From Raineyella sp. LH-20 (GTDB taxonomy: Bacteria; Actinomycetota; Actinomycetes; Propionibacteriales; Propionibacteriaceae): DNA of 64,000 nt. The stretch spans positions 558,001 to 622,000 of the forward strand of contig NZ_CP137003.1 of assembly GCF_033110965.1 (NCBI RefSeq), given 5' to 3'. The position numbers and the translations under genes were made by a program. Shown here piece after piece: positions 26,208-35,557 of the stretch. How positions within the stretch are numbered: the stretch's first letter is position 1; each line of letters starts with the position of its first letter. Under the pieces are notes generated by a model. It searched no databases, had not been told where the DNA came from, and saw only the letters and a program-made list of their open reading frames with translations.

Positions 26208-27794
26208 ATGTCCCGGCCCCTTCCCCGCCGCCTCCGGCTGTGGCTACCACCGGCCCTGCTGGCGGCGTACGTCGCGTGGACCGCGGCGGCCGTCGCCGGG
26301 CTGCTCGGCCCGCTGGACCGCGCGGTGCTGCTGGATCCTCCGCTGGACCCGGCCGGCGGCCCGTTCCAGGTGCTGGCCTCGATCGGCGTGGTCGGCGCCC
26401 CGGTGGTGCTCTATGCCGGGCTGGCGGTGCTGGCCTGGTGGGCCTACCGCCGCCGGCTGCGGGAGCTCGCGTGGGCGATCCTGCTCGCCGCGGCGCTGTC
26501 CTGGGCGGGCATCGAGCTGGCGAAGGCGGTGCTGCGGATGCCGCGCCCACCGACCGCACCCGACATCCTCGGGGTGAGCGGCTGGGGCTTCCCGTCGGCA
26601 CACATGGCCGCCGCGGTGACGGCGGTGCTGATGATCACCGCGACGATGATCACCACCCGGCAGTCGCACGCCACCACCCGCGGCTGGCGGGTCGGCGGGG
26701 TGGTGCTGGTGCTGCTCTACGCCGTCGACCGATGGGGCCTGGGCGCGCACTGGTTCTCCGACATCCTCGGCGGCGCACTGTGGGGTGCACTGTCCGCCGG
26801 CTGGGCACTGCTGCTGACCCGGGTGCATGCGCACCCCGATCCGACGCCTTCCACGCCCGAGCCGGGTGGTGCGAGCGACGGCACCGACGACGCGGCACAG
26901 CCCCGGGCGGCGGTGATCTACAACCCGACGAAGGTGCTCGACCTGCCCACCCTGGTCCGCCACGTCGAGTTCGAGCTGGCCGGCCGCGGCTGGCGGCGGG
27001 CGATCTGGCTGCCGACCACGCCGGACGATCCGGGGATCGAGATGACGGCGATCGCGGTCCGCAAGGCGGTCGACCTGGTGATCGGTGTCGGCGGCGACGG
27101 CACCGTACGGGTGATCGCCGCCGGTCTGGCCGGCACCGGCATTCCGCTGGCGGTCGTCCCGGCGGGCACCGGCAACCTCCTCGCCCGCAACCTGGCGATC
27201 CCGCTCGACGAGGTCCGGGCCCTGGAGACCGCCTTCGAGGGGACCGAGCGGGCGATCGACCTGATCCGGGTGCGGGCGGACGACGGCCCGTACGACCACT
27301 TCTGTGTGATGGCCGGGATCGGCATCGACGCGGCGATCGTCGGCGAGGCCGGCACCGAATTGAAGCGGGCGATCGGCAACACGGCGTACGTGGTGTCGGC
27401 GGCCCAGCACGTCAACCATCCGGCGCTGGACACCCGGATCTCCCTGGACGGGGCGCCGCCGCTGCGGACCCGCGCCCATCTGGTGCTGATCGGCAACGTC
27501 GGGTTGCTCCAGGGTGGCATCCAGTTGATGCCCGACGCCCGGGTCGACGACGGCCGGCTCGACCTGATGGTCGCCTCGCCGCGCGGGATCCGGGACTGGC
27601 TGAGCGTCTTCACCCGGGTGCTGGCCCGCCGCGGCCGCACCGACGAGCGGCTGCGCCGGCTGACCGGGCGGCGGGTCGAGATCGTCGTCGACCACCCGGA
27701 CCGCTACGAGCTGGACGGCGACCCGCAGGGCACCTGCACCCGGCTGACCGCCGAGGTGGTGCCGGGAGCGCTGGTGCTGCGGGTGCCTCGCTGA
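26208..27794 (+). CDS. PAP2 phosphatase-diacylglycerol kinase fusion
   Basis: This 528-residue two-domain membrane protein begins with a PAP2 domain of about six helices (1-210) with all three phosphatase motifs: KAVLRMPRP, PSAHM and DRWGLGAHWFSD. After an acidic linker come residues about 235-528 of a diacylglycerol-kinase catalytic domain with AAVIYNPTK, GVGGDGTVRVIAAGL and VPAGTGNLLARNL. One half removes a lipid phosphate and the other adds one, so the pair may turn over phosphatidate or polyprenyl phosphate at the membrane. Both domains look intact. Confidence 0.9.
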   Translation: MSRPLPRRLRLWLPPALLAAYVAWTAAAVAGLLGPLDRAVLLDPPLDPAGGPFQVLASIGVVGAPVVLYAGLAVLAWWAYRRRLRELAWAILLAAALSWAGIELAKAVLRMPRPPTAPDILGVSGWGFPSAHMAAAVTAVLMITATMITTRQSHATTRGWRVGGVVLVLLYAVDRWGLGAHWFSDILGGALWGALSAGWALLLTRVHAHPDPTPSTPEPGGASDGTDDAAQPRAAVIYNPTKVLDLPTLVRHVEFELAGRGWRRAIWLPTTPDDPGIEMTAIAVRKAVDLVIGVGGDGTVRVIAAGLAGTGIPLAVVPAGTGNLLARNLAIPLDEVRALETAFEGTERAIDLIRVRADDGPYDHFCVMAGIGIDAAIVGEAGTELKRAIGNTAYVVSAAQHVNHPALDTRISLDGAPPLRTRAHLVLIGNVGLLQGGIQLMPDARVDDGRLDLMVASPRGIRDWLSVFTRVLARRGRTDERLRRLTGRRVEIVVDHPDRYELDGDPQGTCTRLTAEVVPGALVLRVPR

Positions 27795-27821
27795 GGCCGC
27801 CGCGCCGGCGGGCCGGGTCAG

Positions 27822-27842
27822 CCCCGACGAGCAGCGTCGGGG
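27822..27842. terminator. Small bidirectional hairpin between convergent genes
   Basis: CCCCGAC and GTCGGGG pair over 7 bp around a 7-nt loop, between the PAP2/kinase fusion and the convergent lipoprotein gene. It is a modest terminator candidate. Confidence 0.45.
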
Positions 27843-27886
27843 ACGTCGAGCAGAGCCGGGACGTCAGGCGGGGTCCCGCCCGGGGG

Positions 27887-28432
27887 TCACTTCCAGGTCA
27901 GGCTGTCGAGGATCTGCTGGACCTCACCGGAGGCGGTCTGGTCGTCGGCGGGCCACGACCAGTTCAGCGCGACCAGCTTGCCGCCGGTCTCGACGTAGTA
28001 CTGGTGCAGCACCAGCCCCTCGGCCTGGGCCTGCAGTCCGGTCAGCTTCTTGCCGCCCACCATCACCGCCTCGGCGTCGGTGGCGCCCGGCATCGCGGCC
28101 TTGGCCTGCTGCACCAGGGTGTCCCGGGACCGGCCGCTGGCGTCGATGTAGACGCTGAAGGACACCCCCGAGCTCATCCCGCCGCGGGCGAGGTAGGCAT
28201 CGATCTGGCCCGAGGTGTCCGACGACCCGACGTCGGTCCAGCCCTGCGGGACCACCAGCGAGTAGAGCGGGCGCTGCAGGGTGCCGCCGGCGGCGACCCC
28301 CGAGGCAGCCGGCACCGCCGGGGTGACCGGAGCGGTGCCCGGGGCACACCCGGTCAGCAGCCCCGCGGTCAGCACTGTGCCGACGACAGCAGCGACGGCG
28401 GCCACGGATGCCGCCCGGAAGGTCCTCGACAT
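27887..28432 (-). CDS. Putative lipoprotein
   Basis: This 181-residue protein has a signal peptide with lipobox LLTGC (Cys29), so it should be lipid-anchored outside the membrane. The mature part starts with a Pro/Ala-rich spacer, then YSLVVPQGWTDVGSSDTSGQ, a fold seen in actinobacterial lipoproteins related to LpqN/PsbP-like proteins, though I cannot confirm that. It starts 9 bp after pheA on the same strand. No specific function is assigned. Confidence 0.75.
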   Translation of the reverse strand: MSRTFRAASVAAVAAVVGTVLTAGLLTGCAPGTAPVTPAVPAASGVAAGGTLQRPLYSLVVPQGWTDVGSSDTSGQIDAYLARGGMSSGVSFSVYIDASGRSRDTLVQQAKAAMPGATDAEAVMVGGKKLTGLQAQAEGLVLHQYYVETGGKLVALNWSWPADDQTASGEVQQILDSLTWK

Positions 28433-28441
28433 GGCCGAAGC

Positions 28442-29497
28442 CTACCGCTGACCGGCCCGGCCGAGGCTGTCGCTGCCCGGATGACCGGAGCTGTCGCCGC
28501 CGGGATGACCGTGGCTCTCGCCACCCGGATGACCGTGGCTCTCGCCACCCGGATGACCGTGGCTCTCGCCACCCGGATGACGCAGCCCGTCCAGCCAGTG
28601 CCGGGCGGCGGCGTACGCCTCGTTGGTCTGTCCCTCGTCGAGGATCGGCGCCTGCCGGTCGGCACGCGGGTAGGAGCCGAGGAAGGTGACCTTGGCGCAG
28701 ACCCGGTGCAGTCCGGTGAGCGTCTCCTGCATCCGGGCGTCGTCGATGTGGCCCTCGGCGTCGATCGAGAAGCAGTAGCTGCCCAGCGCCTGCTTGGTCG
28801 GCCGCGACTCGATCCGGGTCATGTTCACGCCGTGCCCGGCGATCTGTTCCAGGATGCCGAGCAGCGAACCGGACCGGTCCACCTTCATGTACGCGACCAG
28901 GGTGGTCTTGTCGGCGCCGGTTGCGGGCGGCGGGGTGGCCGGCCGGGTCACCACGACGAACCGGGTCACCGCGTCCTCGTTGTCGGCGATGCCGTCGGCG
29001 ACGATCTCCAGACCGTTCATCTCGCCGGCGATCCGGGCGCAGATCGCGGCGTCGTGGGCCGAGCCCGGATCGGACACCTCGACCGCCGCGCCGGCCGTCG
29101 ACGGGCCCTCGGTGACGACGGCGCGGGGCAGGTGCCGGGCCACCCACAGCCGGGTCTGCGCGGCGGCGTGCGGGTGGGTGAGCACGGAACGTACGTCGCC
29201 GAGCGCGGTGCCGGGGCGTACGCACAGCGCGAACTCCACCGGCAACAGCACCTCGCGGCGGATCATCAGCGCCTGAGAATCGTCGGCCAGGTAGTCCAGG
29301 GTCGCGCTGACCCCGCCCTCCAGGGAGTTCTCGATCGGGACGAAGGCGGCGTCGATCTCCCCGGCCCGGACCGCGTCCAGTGCGGCGACGACCGTGCGGA
29401 AGGGCGTCAGCACGTCCTGGTCGTCCGCGATGAGCAGCAGAGCCTGGTGGGTGAAGGTCCCGGCCGGGCCGAAGTATCCGTACGTCAGGGGAGGCAC
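28442..29497 (-). CDS. pheA: Prephenate dehydratase with octapeptide-repeat tail
   Basis: This 351-residue enzyme converts prephenate to phenylpyruvate in phenylalanine synthesis. The catalytic region runs YGYFGPAGTFTHQAL, FVPIENSLEGGVSATLDYL, and the TRFVVV motif. The ACT domain (GSLLGILEQIAGHGVNMTRIESRP, about 208-231) binds phenylalanine for feedback control. Normal enzymes end soon after the ACT domain. Here five 8-residue repeats (HPGGESHG type) add 40 residues. GTG 29497 starts 4 bp after the mannosyltransferase-like gene, in an aat-GT-pheA-lipoprotein operon. Confidence 0.93.
   Translation of the reverse strand: MPPLTYGYFGPAGTFTHQALLLIADDQDVLTPFRTVVAALDAVRAGEIDAAFVPIENSLEGGVSATLDYLADDSQALMIRREVLLPVEFALCVRPGTALGDVRSVLTHPHAAAQTRLWVARHLPRAVVTEGPSTAGAAVEVSDPGSAHDAAICARIAGEMNGLEIVADGIADNEDAVTRFVVVTRPATPPPATGADKTTLVAYMKVDRSGSLLGILEQIAGHGVNMTRIESRPTKQALGSYCFSIDAEGHIDDARMQETLTGLHRVCAKVTFLGSYPRADRQAPILDEGQTNEAYAAARHWLDGLRHPGGESHGHPGGESHGHPGGESHGHPGGDSSGHPGSDSLGRAGQR
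28460..28579 (-). repeat. 24-bp tandem repeat inside pheA (five units)
   Basis: Five in-frame 24-bp units encode HPGGESHG (three times), HPGGDSSG and HPGSDSLG. The first three are nearly identical DNA, indicating recent slippage or unequal exchange. The encoded tail is hydrophilic with a histidine every eight residues. Confidence 0.9.
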
Positions 29498-29501
29498 CCG
29501 G

Positions 29502-31121
29502 TCACACTACCGGCGGGCGGGGCCGATGGACGAGCATGTCCCGATAGCCGCGGACGGTGGCCAGCGCGGTCTGCCAGCGCTCCCGCAGCGTCGGTGCCGG
29601 GCCGACCCGTTCCGCGCGGCGGCGCAGCGCGTCCTGGTGCCACCACCAGGCGATCACGGCGAGCACCGCCCACTGGACCGCCGGGGAGAAGGTGTCGCGG
29701 ATCCGCGAGGCGACCGCACTCAGGCTCTCCCCGTAGTCCAGACCGCGGCCGGGGATGTAGGACAGCGAGAGGAAGACGCCGCGCCAGATGAACAGCCCGT
29801 CCAGCCGACTCGCGCCGATCAGCACCAGCGGGCCCCAGGCGATCAGGTCGTACCAGGACAGCGTGTAGAGCGAGGTGGTCAGCCAGCCGACCGACAGCAG
29901 CAGGGCGGTGCGCACTGCGACGGTGATCGGGTCCCGGTCCGGCTCCACGCCCTCCGGGGTGCCGGCGACGGCGTGCCAGGGCAGCACCCGCGACAGCATC
30001 CAGGCGACGGTGACGGTGCCGACGACGGAGAAGCCGTTCAGCACGCCGGTGGCCGCCGGCACCGGCAGGTAGTACGTCAGCACGGTGTAGAACGGCTGGG
30101 CCCAGGAGCCGACCGAGACGTACGAGGTGTTGCGCAGCGCGGCGAACAGCGCGCCGGGGGCGAACAGCCCGTAGAGCAGTCCCATCGACAACGCGGTGCC
30201 GATCAGCAGTCCGACCAGTTTGCGGGGCTGGCGCCGGTAGCCCCAGACCATCGCCACCCCGTACAGGCCGATGCTGAGCTTGCAGGCGCCGGCCAGGCCG
30301 ATCATCACCCCGGCCGCGACCGAGCTGCGGCGCATCAGCATGATGCCGAGCATGGCGAACATCACCGACCAGCCCTCGTTGTGCGCGCCGGCGGTGATCG
30401 CCCAGATCAGCAGCGGGTTGGCGATGGTGAGCAGGGCGGCCCGGCTCTTCAGCTGTTCGTCGCCGTGGGCGAGCCAGACCACCACCGCGCTGGTGACCAG
30501 GAACGGGATGAAGGCGGACACCTGCAGCCAGAAGACGATGTCGTGCATGTTGAGCCCACCGAACCGGTTGGCCAGCAGCTGCACCCAGGTCATGATCGGC
30601 CCGTACACGCTGGGGGTGTCCTGCCAGGGCCGCTCGGTCCACCGCAGCACGGGGTCGAACTGGCTGCGGAAGACCGCCGCCGGCGTGATGTCGTACGGGT
30701 TCATCCCGAGTCGCTGCAGGCGGCCGTACGCCGCGTACATCAGCACGTCGGCCGAGGTCAACGGCGGCACCATCAGGGTCGCCAGGTTGAGCACCACGCC
30801 GAAGGTGAACACCCGCCAGACCTTCGGCGTCCAGCCGTCGCGGAGTGCCCGGACCGCGATCGACAGGCCGATGCCGCCGATCAACACCGCCGCGAACAGT
30901 GCCCCGGAGACCACCCACTCCCCCGGGATCGGCACCAGCCCGGTCGGCAGGTAGTACGGCGGCAGCAGGGAGGCCCGCGGCCCCAGGGTCAGGGTGACCG
31001 CCGACGGACCCAGCACCCCCACCGCCACGGTCAGCACCGTGGCGAGCAGGATCAGTCCCAGGCCGACCCGCGGGCTGTTCCGCCAGGTCAGCCCGGCCGG
31101 CGGCATCCAGGGCGTACGCAT
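29502..31121 (-). CDS. GT-C type polyprenol-phosphate mannosyltransferase-like membrane protein
   Basis: This 539-residue protein has about 12 membrane helices. SADVLMYAAYGRLQRLGMNPYDITPA in the first third resembles the acidic loop of MptA/MptB alpha-1,6-mannosyltransferases and related GT-C enzymes, which use polyprenyl-phosphate sugars to extend cell-envelope glycans. A conserved GAHNEGWSVMFAMLG lies mid-protein. The exact linkage cannot be told from sequence alone. ATG 31121 overlaps the aat stop (TGATG), showing translational coupling; pheA follows 4 bp downstream. Confidence 0.72.
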   Translation of the reverse strand: MRTPWMPPAGLTWRNSPRVGLGLILLATVLTVAVGVLGPSAVTLTLGPRASLLPPYYLPTGLVPIPGEWVVSGALFAAVLIGGIGLSIAVRALRDGWTPKVWRVFTFGVVLNLATLMVPPLTSADVLMYAAYGRLQRLGMNPYDITPAAVFRSQFDPVLRWTERPWQDTPSVYGPIMTWVQLLANRFGGLNMHDIVFWLQVSAFIPFLVTSAVVVWLAHGDEQLKSRAALLTIANPLLIWAITAGAHNEGWSVMFAMLGIMLMRRSSVAAGVMIGLAGACKLSIGLYGVAMVWGYRRQPRKLVGLLIGTALSMGLLYGLFAPGALFAALRNTSYVSVGSWAQPFYTVLTYYLPVPAATGVLNGFSVVGTVTVAWMLSRVLPWHAVAGTPEGVEPDRDPITVAVRTALLLSVGWLTTSLYTLSWYDLIAWGPLVLIGASRLDGLFIWRGVFLSLSYIPGRGLDYGESLSAVASRIRDTFSPAVQWAVLAVIAWWWHQDALRRRAERVGPAPTLRERWQTALATVRGYRDMLVHRPRPPVV

Positions 31122-31843
31122 CACTGGCTCAGGCTAGCCGCGGGCAGGCAACCGGTCCGCCAGTCGACCGGCATCACCCAGGCCGGTTGCGGCAGCGCGA
31201 GCGCTCTGCGCAGCCTGACCAGGTAGTCCGCCCGGGGGATCTCGATCACCCCCAGGGAGGCCAGGTGGTCGGTGCGCCACTGCACGTCGAGCAGTCGCCG
31301 TTCGGGCCGTCCGCCGGCCCGCAGCATCGCCACCAGGCCCATCAACGCCACCTTGGACGCGTCCCGGCCCACCTGCGGGTCGTGGAACATCGACTCCCCG
31401 GCGAACAGCCCGCCGTAGCCGACGCCGTACAGGCCGCCGACCAGGCGACCGTCGGGCGTCCGTGTCTCCACCGAGTGCGCCCGACCGGCCCGGTGCAGCT
31501 CGGTGTAGACCGCCACCACGTCGGGGTCGATCCACCCGCCGTCACGGTCCTGGCCGGCGCAGGCAGCGAGCACCCCGTCGAAGTCCCGGTCGACGGTCAC
31601 CTCGAAGTGGCGGGCGCTCTTGCGCAGCGACCGGGTCACCCGCAGCCCGTCCAACGGCAGGATCCCCCGCTGCACCGGGGAGAACCAGCCGATCCAGTCC
31701 TCCACCGGCATCGGGAACATCGCATTGACGTACGCCCGCATCACCAGCGGGGCGTCCATCCCGGAGGTCAGCGCGACGAGGTCCTGGTCACCCCACTGTC
31801 CCGGTCCCGGCAACGGAGCGGGGTCGAGGTAGCGGTGAGCCAT
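31121..31843 (-). CDS. aat: Leucyl/phenylalanyl-tRNA-protein transferase
   Basis: This 240-residue enzyme adds Leu or Phe from aminoacyl-tRNA to N-terminal Lys/Arg of proteins, creating N-degrons for ClpS/ClpAP. Motifs AYVNAMFPMPVEDWIGWFSPVQRGILPLD, HSVETRTPDGRLVGGLYGVGYGGLFAGESMF and LLDVQWRTDHLASLG match Aat closely. It heads the minus-strand operon. It overlaps the downstream glycosyltransferase by one base (TGATG). Confidence 0.95.
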   Translation of the reverse strand: MAHRYLDPAPLPGPGQWGDQDLVALTSGMDAPLVMRAYVNAMFPMPVEDWIGWFSPVQRGILPLDGLRVTRSLRKSARHFEVTVDRDFDGVLAACAGQDRDGGWIDPDVVAVYTELHRAGRAHSVETRTPDGRLVGGLYGVGYGGLFAGESMFHDPQVGRDASKVALMGLVAMLRAGGRPERRLLDVQWRTDHLASLGVIEIPRADYLVRLRRALALPQPAWVMPVDWRTGCLPAASLSQ

Positions 31844-31920
31844 GCCGCCATTATCGGACCCGGTGCCGCTGGGGGATCTCCCGGACCGTCCGACGGCCGC
31901 CCCCGACGTACGCTGGCCCC

Positions 31921-32592
31921 ATGGTGGATGAGCAGACAGGCACCTCCGGAGAGGTGACCCGGAACGCGGCCCGGGCGGCCGGATCGACCCTGCGGCGCAT
32001 CCTGGACCTCGCCATCGACGGAGCGGCCTCGCTGCCCGGGGCGAAGGTGGTCGCCGCCCGGCAGCTGCAGAAGCACCCGAACACCGACGAGGCGATCGAT
32101 GCGGTGATCACCTCCCACATCGCGCTGGCTTCCACCTCGGGCTTCCTCAGCAATGTCGGCGGCCTGCTGGTCACCGCGATCACCATGCCGATCAACCTCG
32201 TCGGACTGGCCGTGCTGCAGACCAGGATGGTCGCGGCGATCGCCCACCTGCGGGGCTACGACATCGAGGACACTCGGGTGCGGACGGCGATCCTGATGTG
32301 CCTGATGGGCGGCGAGGAGCTCTCCCGCCTGGTCGACAAGGGCAAGCTGCCGGGCGCGCCGCTGCTGGTCGCGACCGCCCCGATCGCCAACCCTGACCTC
32401 TACGAGGTGGTCTCCGAGCGGGTCGTCACCGCGCTGCTGACCACCCACGGCGGCAAGTCCGTGGGGGTGCTCGCCACCAAGCGCATCCCGATCATCGGCG
32501 GCGGGATCGGCGCGGTCTTCGACGGCATCGCGACCCGCCAGGTCGGATCGTTCGCCCGCCACGAGCTGGTCCAGCGCCGCGCGCTCCGCTGA
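31921..32592 (+). CDS. EcsC-family protein
   Basis: This 223-residue protein resembles EcsC-domain proteins. It has a basic N-terminus, helical HIALASTSGFLSNVGGLLVTAI and PINLVGLAVLQTRMVAAIAHLRGYD, and a Gly-rich IPIIGGGIGAVFDG near the end. The family is often found with ABC transporters and protease regulation in Bacillus, but the molecular role is unknown. It lies divergent from aat, with 77 bp between starts, and its stop is 18 bp from the convergent GH13 stop. Confidence 0.8.
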   Translation: MVDEQTGTSGEVTRNAARAAGSTLRRILDLAIDGAASLPGAKVVAARQLQKHPNTDEAIDAVITSHIALASTSGFLSNVGGLLVTAITMPINLVGLAVLQTRMVAAIAHLRGYDIEDTRVRTAILMCLMGGEELSRLVDKGKLPGAPLLVATAPIANPDLYEVVSERVVTALLTTHGGKSVGVLATKRIPIIGGGIGAVFDGIATRQVGSFARHELVQRRALR

Positions 32593-32610
32593 CCCGGTGC
32601 GACCGGGCGG

Positions 32611-33903
32611 TCAGCGTTCCAGCACCGCCCAACCGTGCGGCTCGATCTCCAGCAGGTCGTCCCCGCTGTGGGCGATCACCGTGCCGGTCGGCATCGGCCG
32701 GGATCCGTCGTCGACGTTGAGCGCGACGGCGATCTCCTGACGGGTCTCCCCCGCCCCACTGGTGCACGCCACAACGATCGTCTCGTTGGTCACCGCGACC
32801 ACCTCGACGTCGGCCCGGACCAGCCAGGGATGGCGGCGCCGCAGCCCGATCAACGCCTGGTGACGGGTGAGGATCGAGCGGCCCAGCAGGGAGAGGTTCT
32901 CCGGGCGCGGCGGCATCGCCGGCCGGATCTGGTCGTCACCGCCCGGGCGGTCCTGCTTGATCCCCACGAAGCCTTGTTCGTCGCCGTAGTAGATCGACGG
33001 GATGCCGGGCAGCACACAGAGCAGCACCAGGGCGTGGCCAAGGTGCCGGTCGTCGTTGAGCAGGCTGCGGATCCGGGTCACGTCGTGGTTGCCGACGAAG
33101 GTCTGTGGGACGAAGGTCGTCAGGAACTCCCGGTGCCGTTCCAGCGCGTGGGCCAGTTCCCAGAAGTTCGCGTCGTTGAGCGAGGACCAGATCGCCTTCC
33201 ACAGCTCGTACTGGGTCACGCTGTGCACCCCGGCACGGCGGACGAAGCCGGGCAGGTCGCCGTGGATCACCTCGCCGACCAGCCAGGCCTCGGGGAAGTC
33301 GGCACGGACCCGCGCGGTGATCGGGGCCCAGGCCTCCGGCCCCGGGGCGTACGCCGCGTCCAGGCGCCACCCGTCGATGCCGAACCGCAGCCAGTGCTCC
33401 ATCACGCCGACGACGTAGTCGCGGACCGCCGGGGTGGACAGCTCCAGCTCCGGCAGGTCGAGGTTGCCCTCGAAGCAGCGTACGTAGCCGTCGACCCACT
33501 GCACCCAGGATCCGTCCGCGGTGCCGGGTCCGGCCCCCTCGGCCCGGGCGACGAGCGGGTGGGTCCGCGCCACATGGTTGAAGACCCCGTCCAGGACGAC
33601 CCGGATGCCGCGACGGTGCGCCTCGTCGACCAGCCGCCGCAGGTCTGCCTCGTCCCCGAGCCGCGGGTCCACCCGGTAGTGGTCGACCGTGTCGTAGCCG
33701 TGGGAGACGGAGGCGAAGACCGGGCCCAGCAAGAGTCCGTTGCAGCCGATGGAGACCAGGTAGTCCAACCACCCTACGAGGTGGTCCAGGCGATGGTGGA
33801 CGACGTCACCCGCGACCGACGTACGCTCCGCTCCGGTGAATCCGAGGGGGTAGCAGTGCCACCACACGGCGTAGTCGACCCAGGCTGGCTGGCTCACGGT
33901 CAT
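32611..33903 (-). CDS. GH13 alpha-amylase-family glycosidase
   Basis: This 430-residue protein contains the four GH13 conserved regions: DGVFNHV, GWRLDAAYA (nucleophile Asp), LVGEVIHG (acid/base Glu) and FVGNHDVTRI (third Asp). The barrel is followed by a short beta domain. There is no signal peptide, so it acts inside the cell, likely on maltodextrins, trehalose-type sugars or glycogen fragments. The subfamily cannot be set by eye. ATG 33903 is followed by the family-like WVDYAVWWHCYPLGF. It is divergent from gltA. Confidence 0.88.
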   Translation of the reverse strand: MTVSQPAWVDYAVWWHCYPLGFTGAERTSVAGDVVHHRLDHLVGWLDYLVSIGCNGLLLGPVFASVSHGYDTVDHYRVDPRLGDEADLRRLVDEAHRRGIRVVLDGVFNHVARTHPLVARAEGAGPGTADGSWVQWVDGYVRCFEGNLDLPELELSTPAVRDYVVGVMEHWLRFGIDGWRLDAAYAPGPEAWAPITARVRADFPEAWLVGEVIHGDLPGFVRRAGVHSVTQYELWKAIWSSLNDANFWELAHALERHREFLTTFVPQTFVGNHDVTRIRSLLNDDRHLGHALVLLCVLPGIPSIYYGDEQGFVGIKQDRPGGDDQIRPAMPPRPENLSLLGRSILTRHQALIGLRRRHPWLVRADVEVVAVTNETIVVACTSGAGETRQEIAVALNVDDGSRPMPTGTVIAHSGDDLLEIEPHGWAVLER

Positions 33904-34171
33904 GGCACCAGCGTAGCGACGCGGGCCCCGTCACACGGCCGACACATTATGGAACGACCGACTGCATCGTGGACGGCCCGGCGGCAGAATGGCGGCAATC
34001 GACACCGGTGGCCAGGAGACAGTGCGGAAGAGGCGCATCGGTGTACATCCTTCGTCGCCGGTGCCCCTTCAGATGCACCGGCTCAACGTGCCGTTCACCG
34101 ATCGACCCACGAGGTCGGAATCGCTTTGCTAGGGTCCACGGTGGGCAGCAATGACTACAAGGGAGTAATGG

Positions 34172-35458
34172 ATGACCACACCAGTTCTCACCACCGGTGA
34201 CGGCCAGCAGATCGAACTTCCGTTCGTCCAGGCGGTCAATGGCGACAACGGGTACGACGTCAGCAAGCTGCGAGCCCAGACCGGCAATGTCACCCTGGAC
34301 GAGGCCTTCGGCAACACCGCCGCGTGCCGCTCGGAGATCACCTTCATCAACGGCGAAGAGGGCGTCCTCCGTTACCGCGGCTATCCGATCGAGCAGCTGG
34401 CCGAGCAGTGCAGCTTCGTCGAGGTGATGTGGCTGGTGCTCTACGGCGAGCTGCCGACGCGTGAGCAGCTGGAGACGTTCGAGAACGACCTCGTCCACAA
34501 CATGTTCCTCGACGAGCGGATGCGCGACCTGTTCCGCTGCTTCCCCCGTCGTTCGCACCCGATGCCCGTCCTGTCGGCGGGCATCTGTGCGCTGTCGACG
34601 TTCAACCGTCACCACGTGGGCCTCGGCACCGAGGACGTGGAGATCGCCACGCGCAAGCTGCTCGCCCAGGTGCCGACCCTGGCGGCGTACGCGTACAAGA
34701 ACTCGAAGGGCGAGCCCTTCCTCTACCCGAACTACAACCTGTCGTACGTGGAGAACTTCATCCGGATGGCCTTCGGCACTCCGGCCGAGGACTACCAGTT
34801 CGACGAGGCCGTCACCCGCGGCCTGGACGTGCTGCTGCTGCTGCACGCCGACCACGAGCAGAACTGCTCCACCTCGACCGTACGCATGGTCGGCTCCTCG
34901 CAGGCCAACATGTATGTGTCCGTCGCCTCCGGCGTGAACGCCCTGTCCGGCCCGCTGCACGGCGGCGCCAACCAGGCCGTGCTGGAGATGCTGGAGGCGA
35001 TCCGCCAGTCGGGCATCAGCCCGAAGGAGTACCTGCAGCAGGTCAAGGACAAGAAGGCCGGCATCAAGCTGATGGGCTTCGGTCACCGGGTCTACAAGAA
35101 CTTCGACCCGCGCGCCGCGATCATCAAGCGCTACGCGGACGACATCCTCAACACCTCCCCGAACGGCGACAAGCAGCTGCTGTCGATCGCCAAGGAGCTG
35201 GAGGAGACCGCGCTGGCCGACGACTACTTCGTGTCGCGCAAGCTCTACCCGAACGTCGACTTCTACTCCGGCCTGATCTACGAGGCGATGGGCTTCCCGG
35301 TCGAGATGTTCACCGTGCTGTTCGCGGTGGGCCGCCTGCCCGGCTGGATCGCCCAGTGGCGTGAGCACAACGCCGATCCGAAGGCCCGGATCTCCCGTCC
35401 GCGCCAGCTCTACATGGGCCACGACAAGCGCAACGTCGTCCCGATGGACCAGCGCTGA
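34172..35458 (+). CDS. gltA: Citrate synthase
   Basis: This 428-residue hexameric-type citrate synthase condenses oxaloacetate and acetyl-CoA. Active-site segments are HHVGLGTEDVE, LHGGANQAVLEML (with His), GFGHRVYKNFDPRA (His) and NVDFYSGLIYEAMGF (Asp). Its length and EEGVLRYRGYPIEQLAE are typical of type II bacterial GltA. ATG 34172 follows AAGGGAG. A 13-bp hairpin terminator follows the gene. Confidence 0.97.
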   Translation: MTTPVLTTGDGQQIELPFVQAVNGDNGYDVSKLRAQTGNVTLDEAFGNTAACRSEITFINGEEGVLRYRGYPIEQLAEQCSFVEVMWLVLYGELPTREQLETFENDLVHNMFLDERMRDLFRCFPRRSHPMPVLSAGICALSTFNRHHVGLGTEDVEIATRKLLAQVPTLAAYAYKNSKGEPFLYPNYNLSYVENFIRMAFGTPAEDYQFDEAVTRGLDVLLLLHADHEQNCSTSTVRMVGSSQANMYVSVASGVNALSGPLHGGANQAVLEMLEAIRQSGISPKEYLQQVKDKKAGIKLMGFGHRVYKNFDPRAAIIKRYADDILNTSPNGDKQLLSIAKELEETALADDYFVSRKLYPNVDFYSGLIYEAMGFPVEMFTVLFAVGRLPGWIAQWREHNADPKARISRPRQLYMGHDKRNVVPMDQR

Positions 35459-35495
35459 TCACCCGCTGATCACCCCGCCCGGCACCCGCCGGACG

Positions 35496-35539
35496 ACGAA
35501 GGGCCCCGGACCGCTGCGAGCGGCTTCGGGGCCCTTCGT
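35496..35539. terminator. Bidirectional terminator between gltA and dihydroxyacetone kinase
   Basis: ACGAAGGGCCCCG (35496-35508) and CGGGGCCCTTCGT (35527-35539) form a perfect 13-bp stem, extended by inner CCGCT/AGCGG. It lies 38 bp after gltA and 19 bp beyond the convergent DHA-kinase gene. Confidence 0.82.
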
Positions 35540-35557
35540 GCCGGTCGGGCGTCCTGA

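Noticed and set aside
25736-29791. A 1351-codon open frame on the plus strand
   Set aside because: It runs antisense to serS, lipoprotein and pheA and in another frame over the PAP2/kinase fusion. Its product is low-complexity Arg/Gly/Pro, typical of GC-rich shadow frames.
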